Shown: positions 46,521 through 55,691, numbered from the stretch's first letter. The stretch is DNA of 64,000 nucleotides from Leptolyngbya iicbica LK (GCF_004212215.1 NZ_QVFV01000009.1:1-64000); one strand, 5' to 3'. Translations and numbers: made by a program. The notes: generated by a model not told the origin, from the sequence alone.

Positions 46521-46964
46521 CTAGCTAAGCGAAATTTTGACAACTTTATTGCGCTCTTCTGCTGCTTTGGGCAAGTGCAACTTCAGAATTCCATCGTTGT
46601 AGTCAGCAGTGGCGCTGCTGTTGTCAATGCGAGTCGACAGTGGGATGACGCGACGGAATGAACCATAGTGAAATTCACTGCGAGTCATGCCATTTTCTTC
46701 GGTCGTTTCTTCCGATTTGCGTTCGCCACTAATGACGACCGAGTCTTCTGTGACTTGAATGTCAACGTCTTCTGGTTTCAAACCCGGCAATTCGACTTTC
46801 AGGGCGATCGCGTCATCGGTTTCGGTCAATTCAGCCGCTGGCATGAAGCCTTTGAAGGTAACATCGTCATCTCTGAAGGGGCTGATAGAGTCAAATAAAC
46901 GGTTCATTTCTCTTTGCAGCGAGCCAAATTCACCAAAGGGTGTTTGACGAAGTGCAAGTGTCAT
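46521..46964 (-). CDS. Hsp20 / alpha-crystallin small heat-shock protein
   Basis: A 147-residue small heat-shock protein with a perfect GGAGG 7 bases before its ATG. The N-terminal arm (FGEFGSLQREMNRLFDSISP) precedes the alpha-crystallin domain (DAIALKVELPGLKPEDVDIQ, VVISGERKSEE, SFRRVIPLSTRIDNSSATAD, then NDGILKLHLPKA), which ends in the C-terminal IxI-like VVKISL motif. It is an ATP-independent chaperone that holds unfolding proteins, as Hsp17/HspA does in other cyanobacteria. It is monocistronic, with a strong terminator. Its 5' leader contains a hairpin just upstream of the ribosome-binding site. Confidence 0.95.
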   Translation of the reverse strand: MTLALRQTPFGEFGSLQREMNRLFDSISPFRDDDVTFKGFMPAAELTETDDAIALKVELPGLKPEDVDIQVTEDSVVISGERKSEETTEENGMTRSEFHYGSFRRVIPLSTRIDNSSATADYNDGILKLHLPKAAEERNKVVKISLS

Positions 46965-46996
46965 AAAAACAACCTCCTGAGCTCTCGATTAACGGC

Positions 46997-47013
46997 TCCT
47001 ATTGGGAATAGGA
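46997..47013 (-). promoter_or_regulatory. 5' leader hairpin of hsp20, possible RNA thermometer part
   Basis: TCCTATT and AATAGGA form a 7 bp stem with a 3-base loop about 10-25 bases upstream of the GGAGG of hsp20. The UCCU in this arm could instead pair with the AGGA of the ribosome-binding site. No CIRCE (TTAGCACTC) element was seen. The remaining gap to 47497 is AT-rich with nothing else identified. Confidence 0.35.
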
Positions 47014-47497
47014 CTCCGGCTAGCGGAAAGTTGGCAACGGCCAATAACTCTGGTCAACTAACTTTCACAATTAAATCTTATCAACTTGCTGAGATTGCTG
47101 ATTTCGGTTTAGAGCACCTGTTTAATTAGGGTTTTCCTTACTGTTTGGAAGTAGATCGGTTTTCCAGAACATTTAATTCGGTTGTCCAATTTTTATGCGT
47201 TTCTTAAAATTCTGGCCACAATTTTTTGTCTGATAATCTTCAGAACGTAGCTAGTCCTTTAGGCTGGGAATGCGCCAAAATTGTCGGCAGAAGCAGCCAC
47301 GGCAGGCCCCAAATTAATTCGTGAAAGATAAATTTTTCTATCGGGATTGACCGATTATTTTGTATTCAGCCGTGATTGACTGACTTTTGTCGCTGAGTGT
47401 GAGGTTATGTGAATCTGAGCAGCGATCGCGTTCTCACCCGCTGCAAAATAGCCTTAGCACACGAGTGCTCTATGAATGTCATTAGTGGTTCTCTATT

Positions 47498-48154
47498 ATG
47501 GTTGCTTATTACTCCCCCGCTGCAACCGGCCTGGAAAACGACACAGAAACCAAAATTTTGCAGGCGGCTCAGCAACTGTTTGCCCGCCAGGGATATGGCG
47601 GCACCACGACCCGCGATCTCGCGCAGGCGGCAGGCGTCGCCGAGGGGACGCTGTTTCGACATTTTGAAAGCAAGAAGGCCATTTTGCTGAAGGTGGCGGC
47701 GGATGGGTGGACCGAGTTGCTCACCGACCTGCTGACTGAGCTGAGCGAGATGGCGAACTACAAGGCGATCGATCAGGTCATGCAGCATCGCATTGACGAC
47801 ATTCCCCGCAATGCTGATTTGATGCGGGTGTGCTTTATGGAAGCCCAACTGCATCCAGAGTTGCAGGGGCCGGTGCAGGGCGAAATGCTAGCCAAAATGG
47901 TCGATGTGACGGAAGCCTTTTTTCAAACCGCGATTGATCGCGGCATCTATCGTCCCCTCAATCCTCGGGTGTTAGCCCAAATCTTCTTGGGGATGTTTGC
48001 GATCGCGGGCTTTACCCACTCAGCGCTGGGCGACCAAGCCAACACGTCGGAGCAGGTGCAAGCCTTTGCTCAAGGACTGTCCGATGTCTTTCTGAATGGT
48101 GTCTTGACTGAGCGTGACTGTGCGACTGAGACACAGCCGGTGCTCGATCGATAG
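47498..48154 (+). CDS. TetR/AcrR family transcriptional regulator
   Basis: A 218-residue regulator. The N-terminal helix-turn-helix is complete: ETKILQAAQQLFARQGYGGTTTRDLAQAAGVAEGTLFRHFESKKAIL. The C-terminal ligand domain is helical (ADLMRVCFMEAQLHPELQGP), with IDRGIYRPLNPRVLAQIFLG typical of the family. Ligand and target are unknown. The next gene on the strand is the ATPase at 48402 after 247 bp; a regulatory link is possible but not shown. Confidence 0.9.
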   Translation: MVAYYSPAATGLENDTETKILQAAQQLFARQGYGGTTTRDLAQAAGVAEGTLFRHFESKKAILLKVAADGWTELLTDLLTELSEMANYKAIDQVMQHRIDDIPRNADLMRVCFMEAQLHPELQGPVQGEMLAKMVDVTEAFFQTAIDRGIYRPLNPRVLAQIFLGMFAIAGFTHSALGDQANTSEQVQAFAQGLSDVFLNGVLTERDCATETQPVLDR

Positions 48155-48401
48155 GGCACTGCTCGGCAAGTTACTCGTCGGTCACATGGCCTGGAGGGTG
48201 GTGATGTGGTCGCAGCATGATGCCGCTGGCAATTTGCAGGATCGCTCGGAGGAGTGCGATCTCGTCCCAACCGTGCGCTGCTAAAGTTGGCTTGCTATCA
48301 AAGCGGTGAAACTGCACTGACGGTCCATCTGCTGACACATCTCCTAAAATTGCAGTACCCCTGAAATGCACGTTTCTGAACTGTGGTGAGATAGTGCGAC
48401 T

Positions 48402-49751
48402 GTGAGCGAAAAACTGCTGACCCAGATTTACAACGCCTTTGACCCCAAGCGCCCGTTAGAGCCGGACGACCCGTTTTATGTGCAATGCCATGAGGTGCGG
48501 GGTGATGAGAACATCATCAACGAAGTGGGGCGCAACATCATTCGCTCGAATCAGCCGACGTATCAGCTTTACACCGGGCATCGGGGCGTCGGCAAATCCA
48601 CAGAACTGCGGCGACTGCGGCGGTATCTGGAGTCGCAGCAGCGCAAAGTTGTCTACTTTGAAGCGACGGATGATCTGGACGACACCGACGCCAAGTACAC
48701 GGATATTTTGCTGGCCTGCACGCGGCACCTGCTCGATGACCTCCAGCGACAGGCGAATCCGGGGCCGTTGGTGGGCTGGCTTAGGTCGCGCTGGCAATCG
48801 TTGAAAGATCTGGCCCTGACCGAAATCGAGTTTGATGATTTAACGCTACAGCAGCAGATTGGGCAGTTCACCACGTTAACGGCAACGCTGCGCCAGGTGC
48901 CGACGACGCGAAAAACGATTCGAGAACAGGTGGATATTCACTCGATTTCGCTGATTGACGCGCTGAACGAATTTATTGCTGAGGCCCAACGCAACCTGGC
49001 AGCGCAAGAACTGGTGGTGATTGCCGACAACCTTGACCGGATTGGCCTGATTCGGCAGGACGATGGCAAGACCAACCACGATGAAATCTTTATTGACTAC
49101 AGCAGTCAGATGTGTCGGCTGGCCTGCAATGTGATCTACACGGTGCCGATTTCGCTGGTGTACTCGAACCGATCGTCGCAACTGCGGGACAACTATGGCG
49201 ATATTCATGTGTTGCCAATGGTGATGGTACGGCGGCGCGACGGCACGATTCATGAGCCGGGATTGGCCAAAATGAAGGAGCTGGTGGCGAAGCGAGTAGG
49301 GCATTTTACCGACCGGGCGCTGGTGCCAGAGGTCTTTGAAACGGAGACCGTACTCGACAGCTTGTGCTTGATCAGTGGGGGGCACATGCGAGAGCTGATG
49401 CAGTTGGTGCAAACCGCGCTGAACTGGACGGATGAGTTGCCCATCCGGCGGCAGGCGATGTTGCGGGCTGTTGCCAAGGGGCGCGAAGACTATCGCAATG
49501 CGGTGGATGAGGTGGACTGGGCGAAGCTGGCGGAGGTGGCTCAGACGAAGCGCATTCCCAATGATGACGACTATCGCGAACTGCTGTTTAACCGCTGCGT
49601 GTTGGAATATCGCCTGGTGGAAGAGGCTGATGATGATTTGCGGATCGTGCGCTGGCACGACGTGCATCCGCTGATTCAAAAACTGGAACCGTTTGTGAAC
49701 GCGGTGGAGCAACATCAAGCCGCGCAGGAGGATGAGTCCCATGGCGATTGA
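48402..49751 (+). CDS. P-loop ATPase (AAA/ORC-like) of a two-gene ATPase-TPR unit
   Basis: A 449-residue protein with a GTG start. The Walker A motif GHRGVGKST is at residues 59-67 and a Walker B-like LVVIADNLD at about 204-212. A sensor-2 type SGGHMREL lies at about 325-332. The C-terminal ~60 residues (LLFNRCVLEYRLVEEADDDL, then VRWHDVHPLIQKL) look like a winged helix. This layout is that of AAA_16/ORC-like ATPases used in signalling and conflict systems; I do not recognise a named family. Its last ten bases overlap the start of the TPR gene, and that gene's ribosome-binding site AGGAGG lies inside this one, so the two are translationally coupled. Confidence 0.75.
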   Translation: MSEKLLTQIYNAFDPKRPLEPDDPFYVQCHEVRGDENIINEVGRNIIRSNQPTYQLYTGHRGVGKSTELRRLRRYLESQQRKVVYFEATDDLDDTDAKYTDILLACTRHLLDDLQRQANPGPLVGWLRSRWQSLKDLALTEIEFDDLTLQQQIGQFTTLTATLRQVPTTRKTIREQVDIHSISLIDALNEFIAEAQRNLAAQELVVIADNLDRIGLIRQDDGKTNHDEIFIDYSSQMCRLACNVIYTVPISLVYSNRSSQLRDNYGDIHVLPMVMVRRRDGTIHEPGLAKMKELVAKRVGHFTDRALVPEVFETETVLDSLCLISGGHMRELMQLVQTALNWTDELPIRRQAMLRAVAKGREDYRNAVDEVDWAKLAEVAQTKRIPNDDDYRELLFNRCVLEYRLVEEADDDLRIVRWHDVHPLIQKLEPFVNAVEQHQAAQEDESHGD

Positions 49752-51252
49752 CCCGCTAGACCAACTCGACCTGTCGGAACTGCCGGACTACGACGCTGAC
49801 GCGGAGTATGGGGCGCTGCTGCGGGCGTTGCGGCGGCAAGAGGGCTTTGGCATTTTGTTTGTGCGCTGCTCGCCGAGTCAGGGCCGCCAGCTGATTGACG
49901 AATTGAAACAAGATTTACCACAGAAGCGCTGTGCAGAGTTGACGCTGAGGGAGCCGCTAAAAGATGGGGACTTTTTTGGGTTTGCGGCTGCATTTGTGGC
50001 GGAGCATCCGGCGGATGTGGTGTTTGTGCAGGGCATGGAGCACTCGCTGCTGGATTATGAGGAAACCAAGCGACAAAGCGGCTGGACGAAAGCGGAGATT
50101 CAGAACTATAGCTGGAAAGACGTACCGCCCATTTTGCGGAATCTGAACCAGCAGCGAGATCGCTTTCGCAATGAGCTGCCTGTATGTTTTGTGTTTCTAG
50201 TGCCGCTGTTTTTGGTGAAGTACCTGAAGCGCCGGGCACCGGACTTTTTTGATTGGCGATCGGGCGTGTTTGAGCTGCAAGATGACGACGCCACCCTGAA
50301 GCAGCAGGTGGAAGACTGTCGTCTCGAAGACCCGAGCCAAATTAAGAATCTCTCAGCGGGCGAACGGATTCAGCGGGCTTTGGAAATTAAAGATTTGCTG
50401 GATAATCCCACTATCCAGAGCGACCAGCAGTTTCGGTTGTTGTATGACTTAGGCCTCATTCAGTTTGAGAATCAGGATAGCCGCAGCGGCTGGGTAAGCT
50501 GGGACAAGGCGAGTCATGTTCCTGTCTGCGAAGCCGAAAGCTTATATCTACAAGGCAACGTTCTTTACAAACTCAGGCGCTATGAGGAGGCCATTGCCAG
50601 CTATGAGTGCGCCGTCAAGATAAAACCCGACTATCACGAAACTTGGTATAACTGCGGTCTTGCCCTCCATAATTTAGGGCGCTACGAGGAGGCCATTGCC
50701 AGCTATGAGCGCACCGCCGACATCGAACCAGATAATCATTACGCGTGGTACGGCCGCAGCCTTGCCCTCTACAACTTAAGGCGCTACGAAGAGGCCATTG
50801 CCAGCTATGAGCGCGCCGTTGACATCGAACCAGATAATCACTATGCGTGGTACGGCCGCGGTCTTGCTCTCTATAACTTAAGGCGCTATGAAGAGGCCAT
50901 TGCCAGCTATGAGCGCACCGTCGACATCGAACCAGATAATTACCACTCGTGGTACGGCCGCGGTCTTGCCCTCTATAACTTAAGGCGCTACGAAGAGGCC
51001 GTTGCCAGCTATGAGCGCGCCGTCGAGATTAAACCTGACTACCACGAAGCGTGGTACAACCGCGGCATTGCCCTCGATGACTTAGGGCGCTATGAGGACG
51101 CGATCGCTAGCTATGATAAAGCGCTAGAAATTAGGCCGGATTATGAACTTGCTCAGGACAACCGTCAGATTGCTCTTAAAAAGCTGAGATCGCCTTTAAG
51201 GAGGCTAACGTCTTGGTTTCAAGGTTGGTTTGGTAACCAGGCAGTGAGCTAA
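49741..51252 (+). CDS. TPR-repeat protein with N-terminal NTPase-like domain, partner of the ATPase
   Basis: A 503-residue protein. The ATG at 49741 lies 9 bases after AGGAGG; an ATG at 49732 touches the same AGGAGG and is too close. Residues 1 to about 215 form a domain with strands GFGILFVRCSPS, DVVFVQGMEHSLL and ELPVCFVFLVPLFLVKYL. That resembles the beta-strand order of a P-loop NTPase, but there is no Walker A Gly-Lys-Ser/Thr. Irregular helices then lead into six 34-residue TPR units (residues ~278-481) with consensus RRYEEAIASYERAVDIEPDN. The C-terminus is basic. The protein is probably cytosolic, with the TPRs acting as a protein-binding surface. The domain pairing suggests a sensing or scaffold subunit for the ATPase; function unknown. 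Confidence 0.75.
   Translation: MAIDPLDQLDLSELPDYDADAEYGALLRALRRQEGFGILFVRCSPSQGRQLIDELKQDLPQKRCAELTLREPLKDGDFFGFAAAFVAEHPADVVFVQGMEHSLLDYEETKRQSGWTKAEIQNYSWKDVPPILRNLNQQRDRFRNELPVCFVFLVPLFLVKYLKRRAPDFFDWRSGVFELQDDDATLKQQVEDCRLEDPSQIKNLSAGERIQRALEIKDLLDNPTIQSDQQFRLLYDLGLIQFENQDSRSGWVSWDKASHVPVCEAESLYLQGNVLYKLRRYEEAIASYECAVKIKPDYHETWYNCGLALHNLGRYEEAIASYERTADIEPDNHYAWYGRSLALYNLRRYEEAIASYERAVDIEPDNHYAWYGRGLALYNLRRYEEAIASYERTVDIEPDNYHSWYGRGLALYNLRRYEEAVASYERAVEIKPDYHEAWYNRGIALDDLGRYEDAIASYDKALEIRPDYELAQDNRQIALKKLRSPLRRLTSWFQGWFGNQAVS
50572..51183 (+). repeat. Six tandem 102 bp TPR-coding repeats
   Basis: Units start at 50572, 50674, 50776, 50878, 50980 and 51082. Units 3 and 4 differ at only 8 of 102 bases by my count, including synonymous sites, which indicates recent expansion or gene conversion. 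The outer units 1 and 6 are more diverged. Confidence 0.85.
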
Positions 51253-51316
51253 ACCACGTCGAAGTCCAGAACTGGAGCGGTGAGGTCGGATTTCCCTGGC
51301 TGAAGCTAGATGAGAC

Positions 51317-51449
51317 CTAAGAGCGGCGGATGTTGAGGCAGCACCACTCCTGCCGTCGCCACAGCGTCGCCACCACCCAACCATGCTGCTCTAGCGTGTC
51401 CGTTACTAGCTCCGACTGCTTTAGCAAAATACTGCTAAGAATACCCTAG
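51317..51449 (-). pseudogene. Relic of a second prmA 3' end
   Basis: Ungapped alignment with the 3' end of intact prmA (53179-53311) gives about 79% base identity (28 differences in 133 by my count). On the minus strand it encodes 42 residues, [20 protein letters not shown] and onward to CCLNIRRS, of which 37 match PrmA, ending in the same TAG. An in-frame TAG precedes GIL, so only the C-terminal part remains. It lies 65 bp after the TPR gene, in the same orientation as intact prmA. The remaining sequence to 51724 shows only a 13-codon frame near 51592. Confidence 0.8.
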
Positions 51450-51724
51450 ATCCAGTTGCAGGATGAGTAGTACGCGGTAAGCTTTCCAACCAACCATTAA
51501 GATTTTGGTGCAATCACACATCCGCCAGATTGCCACCGTGTGAACTCGTTATACTACAAATAATCCTTGAATTTAGTCGGGAAGGTGTTTTATGGCTGAG
51601 TCGGTAATCAACGCTACGCAACTCTTGATTTAATCGGCAAGGTCAGAAGCTGCTGCTTCACTCTCGATAGTTTCGAGTTCCTTAAGGACCTTGCCTAGCA
51701 ATTGGTTTCTTAGAGGACAAAGCA

Positions 51725-52798
51725 TTGAATTTAGAACAGTTTGGCTGGTGCGCCAACAGCACCAGTGCGCTTGCGTTTGCAAGTTTTGAGCAAGCTGCTT
51801 GGGTGGCCGCTCGCGTCATTGCGGAGCAACGGGGCGCCTATCGGGTTCACACCGGCACCGTCGCATACCCGGCGCAAATAACGGGGCAGTTGCAGCACCG
51901 TACGGTTGACCCATTAATGTTGCCTGCGGTGGGTGACTGGGTGGTTGTAGAACCCCATGCCACACAAAATACCGCCACCATTCACCAAGTGTTGCCCCGG
52001 ACGAGTCAGTTTGTCCGCAAGGTCGCGGGTACGACAACGGCGGGTCAGGTTGTGGCTGCCAATGTGGATACGGTTTTCCTGATGTCGGGATTGGACGGCG
52101 ACTTTAACCTGCGGCGCATTGAGCGGTATTTGGTCACCGCTTGGGATAGTGGGGCGAGTCCCGTCATTGTGTTGAATAAGGTCGATGTCTGCACGGATGT
52201 GGCCGCAACGATCGCCCAGGTGGCGGCGATCGCGATTGGGGTGCCCATTCATGCCGTTAGTGCCGAACTCGGGCGGGGGCTGTCACAGCTCGATCCCTAT
52301 TTGCAACCGGGCAAAACCGTTGCCCTCATTGGTTCATCGGGGGTGGGCAAATCGACCTTGACCAACTATCTGCTGGGTGATGCCCAACAAAGCACTCAAG
52401 CTGTCAGGGCTGACGATAGCCGTGGCCGTCATACCACCACCCATCGGCAACTCATCCGCCTACCGTCCGGGGCTTTATTGATTGACACACCGGGCATGCG
52501 AGAGCTGCAGCTTTGGCAGGTGGGTGCCGGCTTGTCAGAAACCTTTGCCGACATTGAGGCACTGGCCGCTGATTGCAAGTTCCGCGATTGTCAGCATGAC
52601 CAAGAACCCGGTTGTGCTGTGCAAGCGGCGATCGCGGCGGGGCAACTGACCGCTCAGCGCCTACAAAGCTATCAAAAGCTTCAGCGTGAGCAGCAATGGA
52701 TCGAACAGCGTCGTGAGGGACATGCTCACCAAAACACCAAGCGCCGCTGGAAACAGATCACGAAAACCATGCGGCAACGACAGCAGCCTCTGTCGTAG
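51725..52798 (+). CDS. rsgA: Ribosome biogenesis GTPase RsgA
   Basis: A 357-residue circularly permuted GTPase with a TTG start preceded by GAGGA. An OB-fold N-terminal domain (VGDWVVVEPHATQNTATIHQ) is followed by the permuted GTPase motifs: G4 VIVLNKVDV, then G1 LIGSSGVGKST, and G3 LLIDTPGMREL. The C-terminal zinc lobe has the C-x-H-x-C pattern (DCKFRDCQHDQEPGC). RsgA matures the 30S subunit. The gene lies between the prmA relic and the MITE-like element, alone on its strand. Length is normal. Confidence 0.94.
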   Translation: MNLEQFGWCANSTSALAFASFEQAAWVAARVIAEQRGAYRVHTGTVAYPAQITGQLQHRTVDPLMLPAVGDWVVVEPHATQNTATIHQVLPRTSQFVRKVAGTTTAGQVVAANVDTVFLMSGLDGDFNLRRIERYLVTAWDSGASPVIVLNKVDVCTDVAATIAQVAAIAIGVPIHAVSAELGRGLSQLDPYLQPGKTVALIGSSGVGKSTLTNYLLGDAQQSTQAVRADDSRGRHTTTHRQLIRLPSGALLIDTPGMRELQLWQVGAGLSETFADIEALAADCKFRDCQHDQEPGCAVQAAIAAGQLTAQRLQSYQKLQREQQWIEQRREGHAHQNTKRRWKQITKTMRQRQQPLS

Positions 52799-52927
52799 GG
52801 GCGAGCAATATCGGTCGGAGCAAGGCGATCGGCAATGATGATTAAGGGGTCAATACCATCGTCAAATTGCGCGCTTACAGTCGCGATCGCCTTTCATCCC
52901 AACGCCTGTTTACAATACCCCCACATG

Positions 52928-53181
52928 TAGGGGCGAAGGCCGTTCGGTATCTGTTTAGGAATCAGGATTTTATAAAACCTAAGTTTTTTCGGTAGCCTTT
53001 TGCCTGCACTTGAACAGCCGAGACGGCTGTTCACACTTAATTAAGTTCCCATTCCTTAGTGGGGATTGAGATCCTCCGCTGTCGCTGCCCCCTTGCCAAG
53101 GGGGCTCAGAATATCTTGTTAAGGGGAATTTAGGGGGATCAGTAGCAGCCTGATGCTAAATAGATACGCCGTTTGCCCCTA
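52928..53181. mobile_element. MITE-like element abutting the prmA stop codon
   Basis: The left end 52928-52966 and right end 53149-53181 are imperfect inverted repeats. Both share TAGGGGC at the tip, then GTATCT(G/A)TTTAG and ATCAGG. The interior contains hairpin-repeat copy A (52966-53059) and a GCCCCCTT-GCC-AAGGGGGC hairpin near 53088. The last three bases (53179-53181) are the prmA TAG on the minus strand. No open frame is present. Confidence 0.6.
52966..53059 (+). repeat. Dispersed hairpin repeat, copy A
   Basis: Begins GATTTTATAAAA, contains GAACAGCCG-AGA-CGGCTGTTC (a 9 bp stem) and ends TTCCCATTCCTTAG. It aligns over its full length with copy B at 63174-63271 and in its core with copy C at 14305-14362. 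Confidence 0.8.
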
Positions 53182-54075
53182 TGAGCGGCGAATATTTAAA
53201 CAGCACCACTCTTTGCGCCGCCACAGGGTGGCGACGACCCAGCCATGCTGCTCCAGCGTGTCGGCCACCAGCTTCGACTGCTCCAGCAAAATGCCGCTGA
53301 GAATGCCCCAGCTCTGGGGATGGGCGATTTCGCTGAGCTGCGGGATCAGATCGACAATCACCTCTGCCAGAATATTGCAGAGAATGCCGTCGACGGGTTT
53401 TTCCAGGGTCTTCATCAGGGTATCGAGACTGCCCTGTTGAACCTCGATTTGAGGAGCGGTGAATCCATTGAGGGCCGCATTTTCTTGGGTGGCGCGCACC
53501 GCCAGGGCATCCAGATCGACGGCGTAGGCGTGCTTGGCGCCCAGCAGCAGCGCCGCAATAGAGAGAATGCCAGAGCCGCAGCCAATATCCGCTACCGTCA
53601 CGTCGGGGGTGTCGGAGTCGACGCGCATTTCCAACGATTCCAGGCAGAGTTGGGTGGTGGGGTGGGTGCCTGTGCCGAACGCCGCCCCCGGATCGAGTTG
53701 CAGGATCAGGCGATCGCTGCCCTCGGGCTTATCCATCCAGGCGGGATTGATGATCAGGCGATCGCCGATCTCCTGGGGCGACCAGTGATCTTTCCAGCTT
53801 TTCGACCAGTCTTCTTCGTCAATCAGCCGCCAGGTCGTTTGGGGAATGGCCAGCTGTGAACAAATCGCGTCTTGCTTGATGCGCAACGCCAGGGCCGCCA
53901 AGTCCAGCAGCTCAAACTCATCCTGCGGAAAATACGCCTGAATCTGCCGAAAGTGAGTCCGCCGCTGGCTGGCAGTGCCGTGCCCCCCAAAGGTTTCAAA
54001 CCGCCAAAAGACGGTATCTTCCAACGCGGGGTCGCACAAAACCTGAACTTCCCACCAGCTATTGACCAAGGTCAT
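53179..54075 (-). CDS. prmA: Ribosomal protein L11 methyltransferase
   Basis: A 298-residue SAM-dependent enzyme that methylates ribosomal protein L11. The N-terminal substrate-binding domain carries [20 protein letters not shown] and [17 protein letters not shown]. The catalytic domain has [25 protein letters not shown], motif [35 protein letters not shown] and [14 protein letters not shown]. It lies 32 bp after serA on the same strand and is probably co-transcribed with it. Its stop codon forms the tip of the MITE-like element. A diverged copy of its 3' end lies at 51317-51449. Confidence 0.94.
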   Translation of the reverse strand: MTLVNSWWEVQVLCDPALEDTVFWRFETFGGHGTASQRRTHFRQIQAYFPQDEFELLDLAALALRIKQDAICSQLAIPQTTWRLIDEEDWSKSWKDHWSPQEIGDRLIINPAWMDKPEGSDRLILQLDPGAAFGTGTHPTTQLCLESLEMRVDSDTPDVTVADIGCGSGILSIAALLLGAKHAYAVDLDALAVRATQENAALNGFTAPQIEVQQGSLDTLMKTLEKPVDGILCNILAEVIVDLIPQLSEIAHPQSWGILSGILLEQSKLVADTLEQHGWVVATLWRRKEWCCLNIRRS

Positions 54076-54107
54076 GGATTCTCTCTCGCGTGCAGAGCAG
54101 ATGCGAT

Positions 54108-55691
54108 CTAAAGGCTCACGGTATAAGCATCCCGAATGCCGGGCACCTTTGTAATCTCATCTAAGATACCCTCTGGCAGGGGATCATCGATACTCAGCAC
54201 CATCACCGCATCGCCCCGCACAATTTTGCGGCCCACCTGCATACTGGCAATGTTGACGTTGAAACTGCCCAACAGCGAGCCAATTTTGCCGATGATGCCC
54301 GGCATGTCGCGGTGCAGGGTAAACAGCATGTGCTTGGTCGGCGGCACGTTGATGGGGAATTCGTCGATATCAGTAACGCGAATCTCGCTGCCCCCCAACA
54401 AGACGCCACTGACGGAATGCTCGCCCAGGGAGCCGACAGCGGTCAGGCGCAGGGAGCTGGTGTAGCCTTTTACGTCGGTGTCGCGGGTTTCGATGACGTG
54501 AATGCCCCGCTCTTTGGCCTCAATGTTGGCGTTGACGTAGTTCACTCGCTCTTGCAAGGCGTGGGAGAGTAAGCCTTTCAGCGCCGCAATGACGACGGGC
54601 TGGCTATCTTTTTGTGCCAGTTCGCCCTGCATTTGCACATTCAGCGACTCGATGCGACCGCCCGCCAGTTGGCCCACCAGGTTGCCCAGGGTTTCTGCCA
54701 GTTGCAGATAGGGGCGCATTTGCTCCATCACGTCGGCTCGTAGACCGGGGATGTTCACCGCTGATTTAGCAGGCAAGCCCAGCAGCACATCGCGAATTTG
54801 TTCGGCGACATCGGTGGCGACGTTGATCTGGGCTTCTTCGGTCGAAGCGCCGAGGTGCGGAGTCAAGATGGCTTTGCGGTCGAGCGATCGCAACGGCGAA
54901 TCCGGCCCCAGGGGTTCTTCCGCGTACACGTCCAAGGCGGCTCCGGCAATCACGTCTTTGCTCAGGGCATCGGCCAACGCTACCTCGTCGATAATGCCGC
55001 CCCGCGCACAGTTGATAATGCGGGTGGTGGGCTTCATGGTGGCCAGGGTCTTGGCGTTGATCAGGTTCGCTGTTTCGGGGGTTTTGGGCAGGTGCAGGGT
55101 GATGTAGTCAGCCTCGCGGAACAGCAAATCCAGTTCGACCAGCCGACAGCCCAGTTTTTCGGCCCGATCCGCCGAGATAAACGGGTCATAGGCCAGCAGC
55201 TTCATGCCCAACGCCCGCGCCACGGTCGCCACGTGGGAACCGATTTTGCCCAGACCCACGACGCCCAGGGTCTTTTTATACACTTCGACGCCTGTAAAAG
55301 CTTTGCGATTCCACTCGCCCGCTTTAACCGACTGATCCGCGACGGGGATGTAGCGCGACAGGGACAGCATCATCGCCAGGGCATGTTCTGCGGCGGCGAT
55401 GGTGTTGCCCTCGGGGGAGTTCACCACCACGATGCCGCGTCGGGTGGCGGCGGGGACATCCACATTATCGACGCCGACCCCAGCCCGACCGATGATTTTG
55501 AGGTTTTGCCCCGCGTCAATCACGGCTTGGGTGACTTTGGTGCCCGAACGAATCATCAGCGCATCGTAGTCCCCGATGATGTTGGCGAGTTCGTCGGGAG
55601 AAAGCTTGGTCTGCACGTCCACTTGAGCGACCTGCGACAAAATATCAATGCCGGCCTGATCGATGGGGTCAGATACTAAAACCTTGGGCAT
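54108..55691 (-). CDS. serA: D-3-phosphoglycerate dehydrogenase
   Basis: A 527-residue type-I enzyme for the first step of serine synthesis. It has the NAD motif [19 protein letters not shown], the substrate/catalytic region [18 protein letters not shown] with LDVYAEEPL and the catalytic His in [13 protein letters not shown]. The intervening ASB domain follows ([16 protein letters not shown]). The C-terminal ACT domain ([20 protein letters not shown], then [10 protein letters not shown]) is complete and may sense serine. It precedes prmA in the same transcript direction. Confidence 0.96.
   Translation of the reverse strand: MPKVLVSDPIDQAGIDILSQVAQVDVQTKLSPDELANIIGDYDALMIRSGTKVTQAVIDAGQNLKIIGRAGVGVDNVDVPAATRRGIVVVNSPEGNTIAAAEHALAMMLSLSRYIPVADQSVKAGEWNRKAFTGVEVYKKTLGVVGLGKIGSHVATVARALGMKLLAYDPFISADRAEKLGCRLVELDLLFREADYITLHLPKTPETANLINAKTLATMKPTTRIINCARGGIIDEVALADALSKDVIAGAALDVYAEEPLGPDSPLRSLDRKAILTPHLGASTEEAQINVATDVAEQIRDVLLGLPAKSAVNIPGLRADVMEQMRPYLQLAETLGNLVGQLAGGRIESLNVQMQGELAQKDSQPVVIAALKGLLSHALQERVNYVNANIEAKERGIHVIETRDTDVKGYTSSLRLTAVGSLGEHSVSGVLLGGSEIRVTDIDEFPINVPPTKHMLFTLHRDMPGIIGKIGSLLGSFNVNIASMQVGRKIVRGDAVMVLSIDDPLPEGILDEITKVPGIRDAYTVSL

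Noticed and set aside
48171-48371. 66-codon minus-strand open frame between the TetR gene and the ATPase
   Set aside because: No recognisable motif, low-complexity His/Pro end, no clear ribosome-binding site; could be real but is not supportable by eye.
51592-51633. 13-codon frame with a plausible ribosome-binding site before rsgA
   Set aside because: Too short to distinguish from chance; no conserved feature.
52799-53178. Possible tRNA or small RNA gene in the repeat-rich gap after rsgA
   Set aside because: No tRNA arms or T-loop consensus; the hairpins belong to the MITE-like element.
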